Shown here piece after piece: positions 8,770 to 16,189 of a DNA stretch of 64,000 bases. Source of the stretch: Nocardioides litoris (GTDB lineage Bacteria > Actinomycetota > Actinomycetes > Propionibacteriales > Nocardioidaceae); contig NZ_VDMR01000001.1 in NCBI RefSeq assembly GCF_006346315.1, forward strand, positions 124,001 to 188,000, read 5' to 3'. Position numbers and translations under genes: made by a program. Each line of letters starts with the position of its first letter. The first letter of the stretch is position 1. The notes beneath the pieces are model-generated. The model saw only the letters and a program-made list of their open reading frames with translations. It was not told the DNA's origin and made no database searches.

Positions 8770-9390
8770 TCAGTCCGACTCGGCCTTCTCGGCACGCACG
8801 AGGGCCGCGCCGACGACCTCGAGGCCGAGGCCGGCGCCGTCGGTGGCGGAGGCGAGGCCGGAGACGGTGTGGGGGAGGTCGTGGGCGCGGGCGAGGTCGA
8901 GGACCCGCTGGTCGGCGTACGGGCGGATCGCGGGCCAGACGGCCTGGACCTCGCGGCGGAAGATGTCGGCCCCGACGGCGCCGATGCCGGTGAAGTCCTG
9001 GAGCCGGTCGCCCAGCGCGTCGGCGTCGCCGTCGACGTCGTCGCGCAACCGCCGCAGGTCGCCGTCCCAGCGGTCCTCGACCTCGTCGGCGAGGGCGACG
9101 AGCTGGCGCGCGGTCTGCCGCTTGCGCAGGTAGCGGGCCTCGACGAGGGTCTCGTGCACGGCGTCCTCGCCGTCCTCACGCAGGCGGGCCGACGTCGGGT
9201 GGGCGCGACGTACGGCGTCGGCGGCGCGGACGCCGAGGGCGCGGTCGAGGTTGGCGGAGAGCAGCGAGGTCAGCACGAGGAGCTGGAACAGCGGGGCCGG
9301 CTGGTCGCGCAGGTGCAGCCCGGACTCCTCGGCGAACGTCGTGCCGTGCTCCTCGCACAACGTGGTCAGCCGCTCGCGGGTGCTCGCCAT
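8770..9390 (-). CDS. HhH-GPD superfamily (endonuclease III-like) protein, probably non-canonical
   Basis: A 206-residue protein resembling endonuclease III-type base-excision repair proteins. The helical core holds LLVLTSLLSANLDR, and a helix-hairpin-helix follows at DFTGIGAVGADIFRR (about 140-155). Canonical Nth has LPGVGRKTA with a catalytic Lys, then VDTHV and four Fe-S Cys. Here the Lys position is Ala, no VDTHV block is seen and there is no Cys cluster. It may be a DNA-binding or specialised glycosylase-like protein and not an AP lyase. The start is ATG at 9390. Confidence 0.7.
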   Translation of the reverse strand: MASTRERLTTLCEEHGTTFAEESGLHLRDQPAPLFQLLVLTSLLSANLDRALGVRAADAVRRAHPTSARLREDGEDAVHETLVEARYLRKRQTARQLVALADEVEDRWDGDLRRLRDDVDGDADALGDRLQDFTGIGAVGADIFRREVQAVWPAIRPYADQRVLDLARAHDLPHTVSGLASATDGAGLGLEVVGAALVRAEKAESD

Positions 9391-9446
9391 GAGACTTGTC
9401 TAGCCCCGGCACCCGGGAGGCCGGACCACCCGGGCGGGCAGCAGGG

Positions 9447-9797
9447 TCAGGCGGCGAACGGGTCGGAGTCGGCGCCGAGCTCGACGGTCATGACCCGGTC
9501 CAGGCGGGCCAGGCGCAGCACCGCGAGCGCCTTGGACGACGGCCGCCACAGCACCAGGTCGGTGCCGGCGGCGCGGGCGCGCTTCCAGGCGGCGACGAGC
9601 ACGCCGAGGCCGACGCTGTCGATCCAGGTCAGGCCCCCGAGGTCGAGCACGATGCGCTCGGTGTGACGGCCCAGGGCGTCGTGGAGGGCGCTGCGGAGCG
9701 TGCCCGCGGCGCGCACGTCGACGTCGCCGCGCAGGACCACGAGGACACCGCGCGCGTGCGCGCTCACCTCGACCGAGAGGTCGTCGTCGTGTCCCAT
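9447..9797 (-). CDS. STAS-domain anti-sigma factor antagonist
   Basis: A 116-residue single STAS domain of the SpoIIAA/RsbV type, which frees a sigma factor by binding an anti-sigma kinase. The phosphoacceptor loop is LTWIDSVGLGVLVAAW, keeping the Ser that follows Asp (SpoIIAA has DSSGLG). The start is ATG at 9797 (MGHDDDLSVEV). No RsbW-type kinase lies next to it, but a SpoIIE-type phosphatase (62318-63496) and several stress regulators occur elsewhere in the window. An inverted repeat with a CCCTAGGGG core lies in the divergent gap upstream. Confidence 0.85.
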   Translation of the reverse strand: MGHDDDLSVEVSAHARGVLVVLRGDVDVRAAGTLRSALHDALGRHTERIVLDLGGLTWIDSVGLGVLVAAWKRARAAGTDLVLWRPSSKALAVLRLARLDRVMTVELGADSDPFAA

Positions 9798-9877
9798 GGC
9801 GCGTCCTGACGTCACAAGGCGCGTTGGCTTCCGAGACCGCGCTGGGGACAACGTAGGGCGGCCCCGGCCGGGCCGCC

Positions 9878-9893
9878 CCAGCCCTAGGGGTGG
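9878..9893. promoter_or_regulatory. Near-perfect palindrome CCAGCCCTAGGGGTGG
   Basis: A 16-base inverted repeat with one mismatched pair. It lies between the STAS gene (minus) and the divergent unknown gene, ending 4 bases before the latter's GTG. Its core resembles the TCACCC-type palindromes upstream of other regulators in this window. A transcription-factor operator is inferred. Confidence 0.4.
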
Positions 9894-9897
9894 GACG

Positions 9898-10866
9898 GTG
9901 GTCGGCGTGAGCGACCCGACCGGCGACGAGACGGTGGTCGACGCGACGCCCGAGCAGGTCCTGGCGGTGGCCGAGCAGATGGTCGACCTGCCCTGGCCCG
10001 CCGACGGCTCCGACGACGACCTGCCGTGGGTCCTCGACGGGCTCGAGGGCACGTCGCTCTGGCTGGCCCACGTCCTCCCCCTCGCCGCCCGGGCCGAGCC
10101 GGCGCAGGTCCGTGCCCTGCTCGACCCGCTCGTCGCCCTGGCCGACCGCCGATGGGCCGTGCGCCACCGCTTCGACGCCACCGCCCACACCGACGACGCC
10201 CGCACGATGGCCGACCCGTCGGCGTACGACCGGCGCAGCGCCCCGGCGGGCATGGTCCGCTCGCTGGGCGCGAGCACCGCCCCCTGGTGGCGGTGTGCCG
10301 GCCACGCGGTCCTCCTCGTCGACGGCGGCGACCGGGCCGCGCTGCTCGTGCTCCCGGTGGAGTGGATGGGCCGGCCCGGGGCGGCGGAGGCTGCCCTCGC
10401 GACGCCACTGGGTCGCGACCTCGTCTCGGGCGACCGGGCGCGGGTGCTGACGGCGGTGTGGGAGGTCATCCGCACCCGCGACCCCGCGGTGCTCGGCCCG
10501 CTCGTGCCGGCCCTCCCGGCGATCCGCGAGGTGGCCGACGACGCCGACCTCGGTGGGGCGCTCATCAGCAACCGCACCCACCTGGCCCACGCCCTGCTGC
10601 GGGTGCGGCTGCACGGCGAGGGCGCCTGCCTGTGCCTGGCCTACCCCGACCACCAGCTCTACGACGTGGTGAAGGAGGTCGACCGAGGCCACGTCACCGT
10701 CGTCGGCACGGTGCCCAACCCGCGGCAGTGGGAGGACGACCGCATCTGCGCCTGCACCGGCTGCGGCCGCCGATACCAGGTGGAGCAGGGCGACTACCAC
10801 TACCCCTGGTGGGCCTGGACCCCGCGCGACGGGGGTGCGTCAGGAGAGCCCGACGAGGTCGGCTGA
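9898..10866 (+). CDS. Conserved hypothetical protein with C-terminal Cys cluster
   Basis: A 322-residue protein that I do not recognise. It is soluble, acidic and Trp-rich. Near the C-terminus it has ICACTGCGRRYQ, a C-x-C-x2-C arrangement that could bind zinc, followed by the aromatic stretch DYHYPWWAW. GTG at 9898 is chosen; GTG at 9907 is also possible. It is divergent from the STAS gene, and its 3' end overlaps the convergent SDR by 27 bases. No function is proposed. Confidence 0.65.
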   Translation: MVGVSDPTGDETVVDATPEQVLAVAEQMVDLPWPADGSDDDLPWVLDGLEGTSLWLAHVLPLAARAEPAQVRALLDPLVALADRRWAVRHRFDATAHTDDARTMADPSAYDRRSAPAGMVRSLGASTAPWWRCAGHAVLLVDGGDRAALLVLPVEWMGRPGAAEAALATPLGRDLVSGDRARVLTAVWEVIRTRDPAVLGPLVPALPAIREVADDADLGGALISNRTHLAHALLRVRLHGEGACLCLAYPDHQLYDVVKEVDRGHVTVVGTVPNPRQWEDDRICACTGCGRRYQVEQGDYHYPWWAWTPRDGGASGEPDEVG

Positions 10867-11700
10867 GCGCTCCCAGAGCCCGTCGATGATGCGCTGGTCG
10901 CGGGCCTGCTTGTTCTCCTTGCCGTCGGCGGTGAACCGGCTGAAGTAGCGACCGTCGACCTCCGGGTCGGGGCCGCGCTCGGCCAGCCACACCAGCGGCG
11001 CGGCCCCGTCGGGCACGCTGATCGTGGCCAGCTTCTTCAGCGGCGTGCGGTAGAGCAGCCCGAACAGCCGGGAGTCGCGCCCGAAGGAGCTGCCGACCGG
11101 TCCCGGGTGCACCGCCACCGACGCGACGCCCGCCGGACCCCAGCGCTGCGCCAGCCCGCGGGTGAAGACGATGTTCATCAGCTTGCCCGTGCCGTACGCC
11201 GGGAGCTCGAGCACGCGCCGGCGCTCGTGGTCGAGGTCGTCGAGCACGATCTTGCCCATCAGGTTGCCGATGCTGGAGGTGTTGACCACGAGCGAGGGCG
11301 CGCGGGTCAGCTGCGGCTCGAGCAGCCGGGTCAGCAGGTACGCCGCCAGGTGGTTGACCTGGAAGTTGGGCTCGTGGCCGTCGTGGGTGCGCCGCCGCGG
11401 GTCGAAGGTGCCGCCGGCGTTGTTGAGCAGCACGTCGAGGCGGCCGTCCGGCCCCAGGCGCTCGGCGACCTCGGCGGCGAGGCGGCGCACGTCGTCGAGC
11501 CGGGAGTAGTCGGCGACGAGCGGCTCGGTGCCGACGGCGGCCGCGACCGGCCGCAGCTTCTCGGCCGACCGGCCGGTGACCAGGACCGTGGCCCCGCGCC
11601 CGGCCAGCACCCGGGCCGCCTCCGCGCCGATGCCGTCGCTCGCGCCGGTGACCAGCACCGTGCGCCCCGCCATGGACCGCTCCACACCCGACTCGCTCAC
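10840..11700 (-). CDS. Short-chain dehydrogenase/reductase (SDR)
   Basis: A 286-residue classical/retinol-dehydrogenase-like SDR using NAD(P)H. Visible are the nucleotide-binding TGASDGIG (about 19-26), the NNAGG motif (about 90-94), Ser in NTSSIGN and the catalytic AYGTGK. The start is GTG at 11700, which has TACGCT with a 6-base gap upstream, a leaderless pattern. The substrate is unknown. Neighbours are unrelated, so it is probably monocistronic. Confidence 0.85.
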   Translation of the reverse strand: MSESGVERSMAGRTVLVTGASDGIGAEAARVLAGRGATVLVTGRSAEKLRPVAAAVGTEPLVADYSRLDDVRRLAAEVAERLGPDGRLDVLLNNAGGTFDPRRRTHDGHEPNFQVNHLAAYLLTRLLEPQLTRAPSLVVNTSSIGNLMGKIVLDDLDHERRRVLELPAYGTGKLMNIVFTRGLAQRWGPAGVASVAVHPGPVGSSFGRDSRLFGLLYRTPLKKLATISVPDGAAPLVWLAERGPDPEVDGRYFSRFTADGKENKQARDQRIIDGLWERSADLVGLS

Positions 11701-11730
11701 GTCCCGAGCGTAGGGCGCGCTCGGGCGCGG

Positions 11731-12219
11731 TCAGACCACCCGCGGGTCTCCCTCGACCACGTCGACGACCTCGACGTGCACCGGCCGGGCGCCGGACGCC
11801 GAGCCCCCGACCTGCTCGTCGAGCAGGTCGCCCGCGGCCCGGCGCACGTCGGCCGCGACGGTCGCGATGTCGCTGCCGTAGGCGACGGCGACCGCGACCT
11901 CGACGGCGACCACGTCGTCGCCGTCGTCCCCGCCGAGGTCGAACCGCACCGACTCGGCCGCGTGGGTGGCGGTGGTGAGGGCCTCACGGGCCAGGGTCAG
12001 CAGCACCCGCGTGGAGACCCAGGTGCGGGACCCGTCGGCGTCGAGCACGGTGGCCCCGGAGGCGTCGCGCACCAGCACGGGGTCGGACGGCCCGACGACG
12101 GTGCGCACCTTGGACCGGATGTTCTGGGCCAGGGCCGGCCACGTCGCCGGCGGCTCCTCGGCGCGCGCGGCGGCGACCGCCCGGGCCAGCGGGTCGGGGG
12201 AGGGCTGCTCTAGCGCCAT
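11731..12219 (-). CDS. Asp23/Gls24-like envelope stress protein, divergent
   Basis: A 162-residue protein. Its C-terminal half follows the Asp23/Gls24 pattern: VAVEVAVAVAYGSDIATVA, then a helix with AADVRRAAGDLL, then a closing strand VHVEVVDVVEG. The N-terminal 60 residues are unrelated. The ATG overlaps the end of the ECF sigma gene by 10 bases, so the two are translationally coupled. Together with the divergent Asp23 operon this suggests one envelope-stress regulon. It could act as a membrane-associated partner of the AmaP-like protein. Confidence 0.7.
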   Translation of the reverse strand: MALEQPSPDPLARAVAAARAEEPPATWPALAQNIRSKVRTVVGPSDPVLVRDASGATVLDADGSRTWVSTRVLLTLAREALTTATHAAESVRFDLGGDDGDDVVAVEVAVAVAYGSDIATVAADVRRAAGDLLDEQVGGSASGARPVHVEVVDVVEGDPRVV

Positions 12220-12827
12220 CGGGCCATCCTCTCGGCCAGGGTGCGACGGCCGCGGTGCAGGTGCCCCCGCACGCTGCCGACGGGCAGGGAGAGCGCCTCG
12301 GCGATCTCGTCGTAGCTCATGCCCTCGACCTCGCGCAGCAGCCAGGCGGCGCGCTGGTGCCAGGGCAGCTCGTCGAGCGCCTGCTGCAGGGCCTCGAGCA
12401 GCTCGGCGTCGAGCGCGCTCTGGAGGGGGTTGTCGGACGCGGGCCTGCTGACGACCGAGAGCAGGTCGTCGTCGACCGGGATCGGACGGCGCTTGCGCCG
12501 CAGGTCGGCCGCCCGCCGGTGCACGAGGCGGATCAGCCAGGTGCGCAGGCTCGACCGGCCCTCGAAACCGTCGAGGCCGCGCCAGGCCGAGACGAACGCC
12601 TCCTGCACCGCCTCGGCGGCGTCGGTCGCGTCGGCGTTGACCAGGCGCAGGGCGTAGCGGTACATCGCGGGTCCGTGGCGCTCCACGATCTGCGCGAACG
12701 CCGCCTCGTCGCCGAGCCGGGCGGCCCGCACCAGCGCGGTGTCGGACCGTTCGGGGCCGTCGTCAGCGTCGTCGTCGGCCCCGGGCAGGGCGACGGTGGA
12801 CGGGGGCGACGTGGTCACACCCCTCAT
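12210..12827 (-). CDS. ECF-type RNA polymerase sigma factor (sigma-70 family)
   Basis: A 205-residue sigma factor. Region 2 (about 30-100) has YRYALRLVNADATDAAEAVQ and AFVSAWRGLDGFEGRSSLRT. Region 4 (about 140-200) has LPWHQRAAWLLREVEGMSYD and the HTH EIAEALSLPVGSVRGHLHRG. No anti-sigma factor with a zinc-binding HxxxCxxC motif follows; the coupled downstream gene is Asp23-like. The start is ATG at 12827. A TCACCC...GGTGA inverted repeat lies 26-42 bases upstream, close to where a promoter would be. The divergent Asp23 operon is a likely target. Confidence 0.9.
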   Translation of the reverse strand: MRGVTTSPPSTVALPGADDDADDGPERSDTALVRAARLGDEAAFAQIVERHGPAMYRYALRLVNADATDAAEAVQEAFVSAWRGLDGFEGRSSLRTWLIRLVHRRAADLRRKRRPIPVDDDLLSVVSRPASDNPLQSALDAELLEALQQALDELPWHQRAAWLLREVEGMSYDEIAEALSLPVGSVRGHLHRGRRTLAERMARWR

Positions 12828-12852
12828 TCTGAGCAGCCGGCCCGGGCGGATC

Positions 12853-12868
12853 TCACCCCGTCAGGTGA
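12853..12868. promoter_or_regulatory. Inverted repeat TCACCCCGTCAGGTGA
   Basis: The arms TCACC and GGTGA are separated by 6 bases (extended arms CTCACC/GGTGAG at 12852-12869). It lies in the divergent gap between the ECF sigma gene and the Asp23 operon. It belongs to a group of similar palindromes upstream of regulators in this window. Operator function is inferred. Confidence 0.4.
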
Positions 12869-12999
12869 GGTCGCCCACGCCTGGGGGCGGAGGGGCGGCC
12901 TCGGCCATCGGGGTGTGACCCACGTCTCCGAACGACAGGCGTGACGTCCGGGGCCTCGGGCGCGACCAACGCCCGTACACACCGATCGAAGGAGCTGGA

Positions 13000-13473
13000 A
13001 TGACGGAGACCAAGACCCCCGCCACGACCACGACGACCTCCGCGGGCACCGAGGTGGCCACGAGCGGCGGCACCGGCCTCGCGACCGAGCAGGGCCGCAC
13101 CTCGATCGCCGACACCGTCGTGTCGAAGATCGCGGGCATCGCCACCCGCGAGATCAACGGCGTGCACGCCCTCGGTGGCGGCGCCGCGCGGGCCGTCGGC
13201 GCGCTGCGTGACCGGATCCCGGGCTCCCGCACCAACCTGAGCCAGGGCGTCGCCGTGGAGGTCGGTGAGCGGCAGGCCGCCATCGACCTCGACATCGTCG
13301 CCGAGTACGGCGTCGCCATCTCCGACCTCGCCGCCGGCATCCGTCGCAACGTCGTCAGCTCGGTCGAGCGGATGACGGGCCTCGAGGTCACCGAGGTCAA
13401 CATCACCGTCCACGACATCCACATCGACGGCGACGACGAGGACGACGAGCCGGCCGTCTCCCGTGTCGAGTGA
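13000..13473 (+). CDS. Asp23/Gls24 family envelope stress response protein
   Basis: A 157-residue Asp23/Gls24 protein with a Thr-rich N-terminal 30 residues, then the family core. The core includes TSIADTVVSKIAGIATREI, a strand block AIDLDIVAEYGVAISDLA, a helix with RRNVVSSVERMTGLEV, and a closing NITVHDIHI. The tail is Asp/Glu-rich. AAGGAG lies just upstream of the ATG at 13000. In staphylococci such proteins bind the membrane anchor AmaP; an AmaP-like gene is found seven genes downstream. This is the first gene of a tightly packed operon running to 15878. Confidence 0.9.
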   Translation: MTETKTPATTTTTSAGTEVATSGGTGLATEQGRTSIADTVVSKIAGIATREINGVHALGGGAARAVGALRDRIPGSRTNLSQGVAVEVGERQAAIDLDIVAEYGVAISDLAAGIRRNVVSSVERMTGLEVTEVNITVHDIHIDGDDEDDEPAVSRVE

Positions 13474-13825
13474 CGACCACCCGAGGGCGGCGGTGACCCC
13501 GCTGCGCAGGCCCACCGAGCCCGGCGTCGACCCCGACGCCGGGCCGGCGGAGCCTGCCGACCTCGTGGCCGCGGCCGTCCTCGCCGTCCCCGGTGTCGCC
13601 GGCCTGCACGGGGGCGTCCTCGGCGAGGTCGGCACCTACCTGCCGGGGCGCCGGGTGGCCGGCGTACGGCTGCGCGACGACCGGGCGGAGGTGCACCTCA
13701 CCGTCGAGATGGGCGCTCCGCTGCACGACACCGTGCGGCTCGTGCGCGAGGCCGTGCGCGGTGTGGTCGGCGGGCCCGTCGACGTGACCGTCGAGGACGT
13801 CGTCGCCCCCGGGACGCCCGCGTGA
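13463..13825 (+). CDS. Small Asp23-like protein
   Basis: A 120-residue protein whose residues 30-115 follow the Asp23 pattern: AVLAVPGVAGLHGGVLGEV, then YLPGRRVAGVRLRD, the strand EVHLTVEMG, a helix DTVRLVREAVRGVV and a closing VDVTVEDV. The GTG at 13463 lies inside the end of the previous gene (11-base overlap), so coupling is strong. Its short N-terminus and different sequence make it a paralogue and not a duplicate of the upstream gene. It may form hetero-oligomers with the other Asp23-like products. Confidence 0.75.
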   Translation: MSSDDHPRAAVTPLRRPTEPGVDPDAGPAEPADLVAAAVLAVPGVAGLHGGVLGEVGTYLPGRRVAGVRLRDDRAEVHLTVEMGAPLHDTVRLVREAVRGVVGGPVDVTVEDVVAPGTPA

Positions 13826-14109
13826 CCCCGGAGCCGGACGACGCCGCCGCCCGGGCCGCCCGGTCCGAGCGCCGGCGCGTCGCCCGGCTCCACCATCCCG
13901 ACCTCGGCGGGGACCCCGACGACTTCGTCGAGGCCATGCGCCGGCTCGACCGGCCCCGCCCGCCCCAGCCCCTGGCCCCGCCCCCGACCGCGCCCCTCCG
14001 GGTCGAGGTCGTGCGGACGACCCGGGGCCGGTTCGCGCGGCTGCTGCGGCGCCGCGCCCGCCCCATCGTCGACCGCCTCACCCCGCGCCGCCGGTACGGC
14101 GGCTACTGA
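13822..14109 (+). CDS. Small J-domain-like protein
   Basis: A 95-residue protein. Residues 11-40 look like the centre of a DnaJ domain: helix II SERRRVARL, then HHPDLGGDP with the HPD motif at about 25-27, then helix III DDFVEAMRRLD. Helix I is missing. The rest is Pro-rich and then strongly basic (RGRFARLLRRRARP). The GTG overlaps the previous stop as GTGA. A co-chaperone or scaffold role in the stress operon is inferred from the HPD motif only. Confidence 0.6.
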   Translation: MTPEPDDAAARAARSERRRVARLHHPDLGGDPDDFVEAMRRLDRPRPPQPLAPPPTAPLRVEVVRTTRGRFARLLRRRARPIVDRLTPRRRYGGY

Positions 14110-14139
14110 CCGCCCCACACCCATCCCGAGGAGAGCACC

Positions 14140-14319
14140 ATGACCACGTCCACCGTCGGCCTCATCGCCGGCCTGCTGCTGGCGATCGCCATCGCCGCCG
14201 GGGGCTTCACCGGCCTCCTCCTCGGCCTGCTGCTCGGGGCCGTCGGCTACCTCGTCGGCGGCCACGTCGACGGCCAGCTCGACCTGGGCGCCCTGGTCCG
14301 CGGGCGGCAGCGTGACTGA
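14140..14319 (+). CDS. Small hydrophobic membrane protein (DUF2273-like)
   Basis: A 59-residue protein that is almost entirely one or two membrane segments (LIAGLLLAIAIAAGGFTGLL followed by GLLLGAVGYLVGG), ending in a short charged tail. GAGGAGAG lies upstream of the ATG at 14140. Its size and its place between Asp23-type genes match the small DUF2273 membrane proteins found with Asp23/AmaP in Gram-positive bacteria. It overlaps the next gene by 8 bases. Function is inferred from context. Confidence 0.7.
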   Translation: MTTSTVGLIAGLLLAIAIAAGGFTGLLLGLLLGAVGYLVGGHVDGQLDLGALVRGRQRD

Positions 14320-14701
14320 GGCACCCGCGTCGGCCACCCCCGCCACCGAGCCCGAGCAGCGCGGCACCCTCGACGTCCGGGTCAAGGCCCTCGAGCACGC
14401 CGTGCAGCGGATCGTCCTCGACGTCCCCGGCACGGTGCGCCACCGCAGCACCCTGCGCCGCCTCGCCGGCGGCGGCACCCCGCAGGCCTCGACGACCCTG
14501 CGCGGCGGCAGCGCCCGGCTGGAGGTGCAGGTCAGCTGCGCCTGGCCGTGCGACGTGACCCGCGTCGTGACGGAGGTCCGTGACCGCGTCCTCGTCGAGG
14601 CGGCCCGGCTGACCGGCATCGACATCACCACCGTCGACGTGACCGTCGAGGCGGTCACGCCCGACGACCTCGACACCGCACCCACCAGGAGGGTCCAGTG
14701 A
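14312..14701 (+). CDS. Asp23-like protein
   Basis: A 129-residue protein with a disordered N-terminus. The core follows the Asp23 pattern: LDVRVKALEHAVQRIVLDVP, a strand ARLEVQVSCAWPCDVTRVV, a helix TEVRDRVLVEAARLTGID and a closing strand VDVTVEAV. It begins at GTG 14312 inside the preceding small membrane-protein gene and ends in a 4-base overlap with the DUF6286 gene. It is the third Asp23-like product of this plus-strand operon. Confidence 0.75.
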   Translation: MTEAPASATPATEPEQRGTLDVRVKALEHAVQRIVLDVPGTVRHRSTLRRLAGGGTPQASTTLRGGSARLEVQVSCAWPCDVTRVVTEVRDRVLVEAARLTGIDITTVDVTVEAVTPDDLDTAPTRRVQ

Positions 14702-15282
14702 CCACCGACGTGACGAGGCCCGACCTCGCGGTCACCGACCGCCCCGACGCCGGCACGCCCCGCACCCACCCCGGTGCCGGCGGCGTCACCGTGCTCGTCT
14801 GCCTGCTGCTCGCCGGCCTGGCCGCCCTGGGCGTCCAGGACCTGCTGGCCTCCCAGGGCTGGACCGCCGGCGAGCCGTGGCTGCTCACGGCCGTCGACGC
14901 CGTCGACGGGCTCGCCGTCGGCGCGGCCACCACGGCCGCCGGCGTCGTGCTCGTCGTGCTCGGCCTGGCCGTCCTGCTGCTCGCCGTACGCCGGGGCCGG
15001 CCGACGCACCTGCGCACCTCGGCCAGCGCCGAGACCTGGGTCTCGCCGCGCGCCCTGGGCGCGCTGGCCGCCCGCGCCGCCGACCGCGCGCCGGGCGTGC
15101 TGCACACCTCGGTGGTCAGGAGCACCCGCCGCTCCGTCGTGGTCGAGGTCGGCACCCGGTCCGGGCCGGGGGCACCGGCCGACCCGGGCGCCCTCGACGC
15201 TGCCCGCACCGCCGCCTCGGCCCAGGTCGAGCTGGTGCCCGGCGCCCGCCTGTCGGTGCGCCAGGCCAAGGACGCGTCGTGA
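14698..15282 (+). CDS. DUF6286-like membrane protein of the Asp23/AmaP locus
   Basis: A 194-residue protein with two membrane segments at about 28-48 (VTVLVCLLLAGLAALGV) and about 77-97 (AAGVVLVVLGLAVLLLAV), followed by an Asp23/AmaP-like soluble domain (about 105-190). That domain has strand VVEVGTRSG and helix LDAARTAASAQVELV. Such proteins recur in actinobacterial Asp23 clusters. Both ends overlap neighbours by 4 bases. It is likely a second membrane anchor for the Asp23-type proteins. Confidence 0.75.
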   Translation: MTTDVTRPDLAVTDRPDAGTPRTHPGAGGVTVLVCLLLAGLAALGVQDLLASQGWTAGEPWLLTAVDAVDGLAVGAATTAAGVVLVVLGLAVLLLAVRRGRPTHLRTSASAETWVSPRALGALAARAADRAPGVLHTSVVRSTRRSVVVEVGTRSGPGAPADPGALDAARTAASAQVELVPGARLSVRQAKDAS

Positions 15283-15878
15283 GGCGCGCCCGGACCACCG
15301 ACCGGGTGGTCGCGCTGGTGCTGGGGCTGCTGCTCGTCGCCGGGGGCCTCGCGCTGGTCGACCTGCAGACGGGCGTGCTGCTCGGCACGCCCTCCGACCT
15401 CGACCTCGGACCGGTGCGCGACGTGGTCGACACCGGCTGGTGGCCGTGGGTCTTCGCCGTCGCATCCGTCGTGCTCGGCCTGCTCGCCCTGGGCTCCCTG
15501 CTCGGACGGCTGCGGCCCGGCCGCGACGGCTCGACCCGCCTCACCGCGAGCGACCCGCGGGGTCGACTGGTCGCCGACCTCGACTCCGTCGCCTCCGCCG
15601 TCGCCGGCCGCCTCGAGGCCACCGCTCCCCTCGCCCGCGCCCGTGGTGCGGTCGTGCGCAGCCGGCGGGGACCGGTGCTGTCGGTCCGGGCCCACCTGGC
15701 GCCCGACGCCGACCTCGCCGAGGTCGCCGCGGCGGCCGAGGAGGCCGCGGCCGACGTCGTGCGCGCGTTCCCCCAGGACGCGATCGGGTTCCGGCTGCTG
15801 CTGGAGGAGCCGCGGGCCGAGCGCACGCCCCGCAACCGGTCGCGCCGCCGCGACACCGTGCGCGTGGGCGAGGCCTGA
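15279..15878 (+). CDS. amaP: AmaP-like alkaline shock response membrane anchor protein
   Basis: A 199-residue protein. Two membrane helices lie at about 11-30 (VALVLGLLLVAGGLALVDL) and about 52-72 (WVFAVASVVLGLLALGSLL), with a cytoplasmic domain after that. This is the AmaP layout, in which the anchor recruits Asp23 to the membrane. The C-terminus is basic. The start is GTG at 15279, overlapping the DUF6286 stop. It is the last gene of the Asp23 operon before a 137-base gap and CsbD. Assignment rests on topology and gene order as well as weak sequence resemblance. Confidence 0.7.
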   Translation: MRRARTTDRVVALVLGLLLVAGGLALVDLQTGVLLGTPSDLDLGPVRDVVDTGWWPWVFAVASVVLGLLALGSLLGRLRPGRDGSTRLTASDPRGRLVADLDSVASAVAGRLEATAPLARARGAVVRSRRGPVLSVRAHLAPDADLAEVAAAAEEAAADVVRAFPQDAIGFRLLLEEPRAERTPRNRSRRRDTVRVGEA

Positions 15879-16015
15879 GGCCGGGCCAGGCCGGTGCACG
15901 ACTGTGCGCTGGATCACCGGCACATCGCGTGACGATCGGCGTGCACCGCACGACCAACTCTTGAAAGCACCGAGCGGTCGCACCCGGCGGCCGCCGACAT
16001 CCGAGGAGGATCACC

Positions 16016-16189
16016 ATGGGTATCGCTGACAAGGCCAAGAACGCCGCCGAGGACGCGCTGGGCAAGGCCAAGGAGGTCATCGGCGACGTGACCGGCAACG
16101 AGAAGCTCGAGGCCGAGGGCAAGAAGGACCAGACCAAGTCCTCGGTCAAGGACGCGGGCGAGAACGTCAAGGACGCGTTCAAGAAGTGA
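16016..16189 (+). CDS. CsbD family stress protein
   Basis: A 57-residue hydrophilic protein, Lys/Glu/Ala-rich, with the CsbD pattern: NAAEDALGKAKEVIGDVTGN, then KLEAEGKKDQTKSSVKD. In Bacillus such proteins belong to the general stress regulon; the biochemical role is unknown. A strong GAGGAGG ribosome site precedes the ATG at 16016, suggesting high expression. Its TGA overlaps the GTG of the YihY-type gene. Confidence 0.92.
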   Translation: MGIADKAKNAAEDALGKAKEVIGDVTGNEKLEAEGKKDQTKSSVKDAGENVKDAFKK

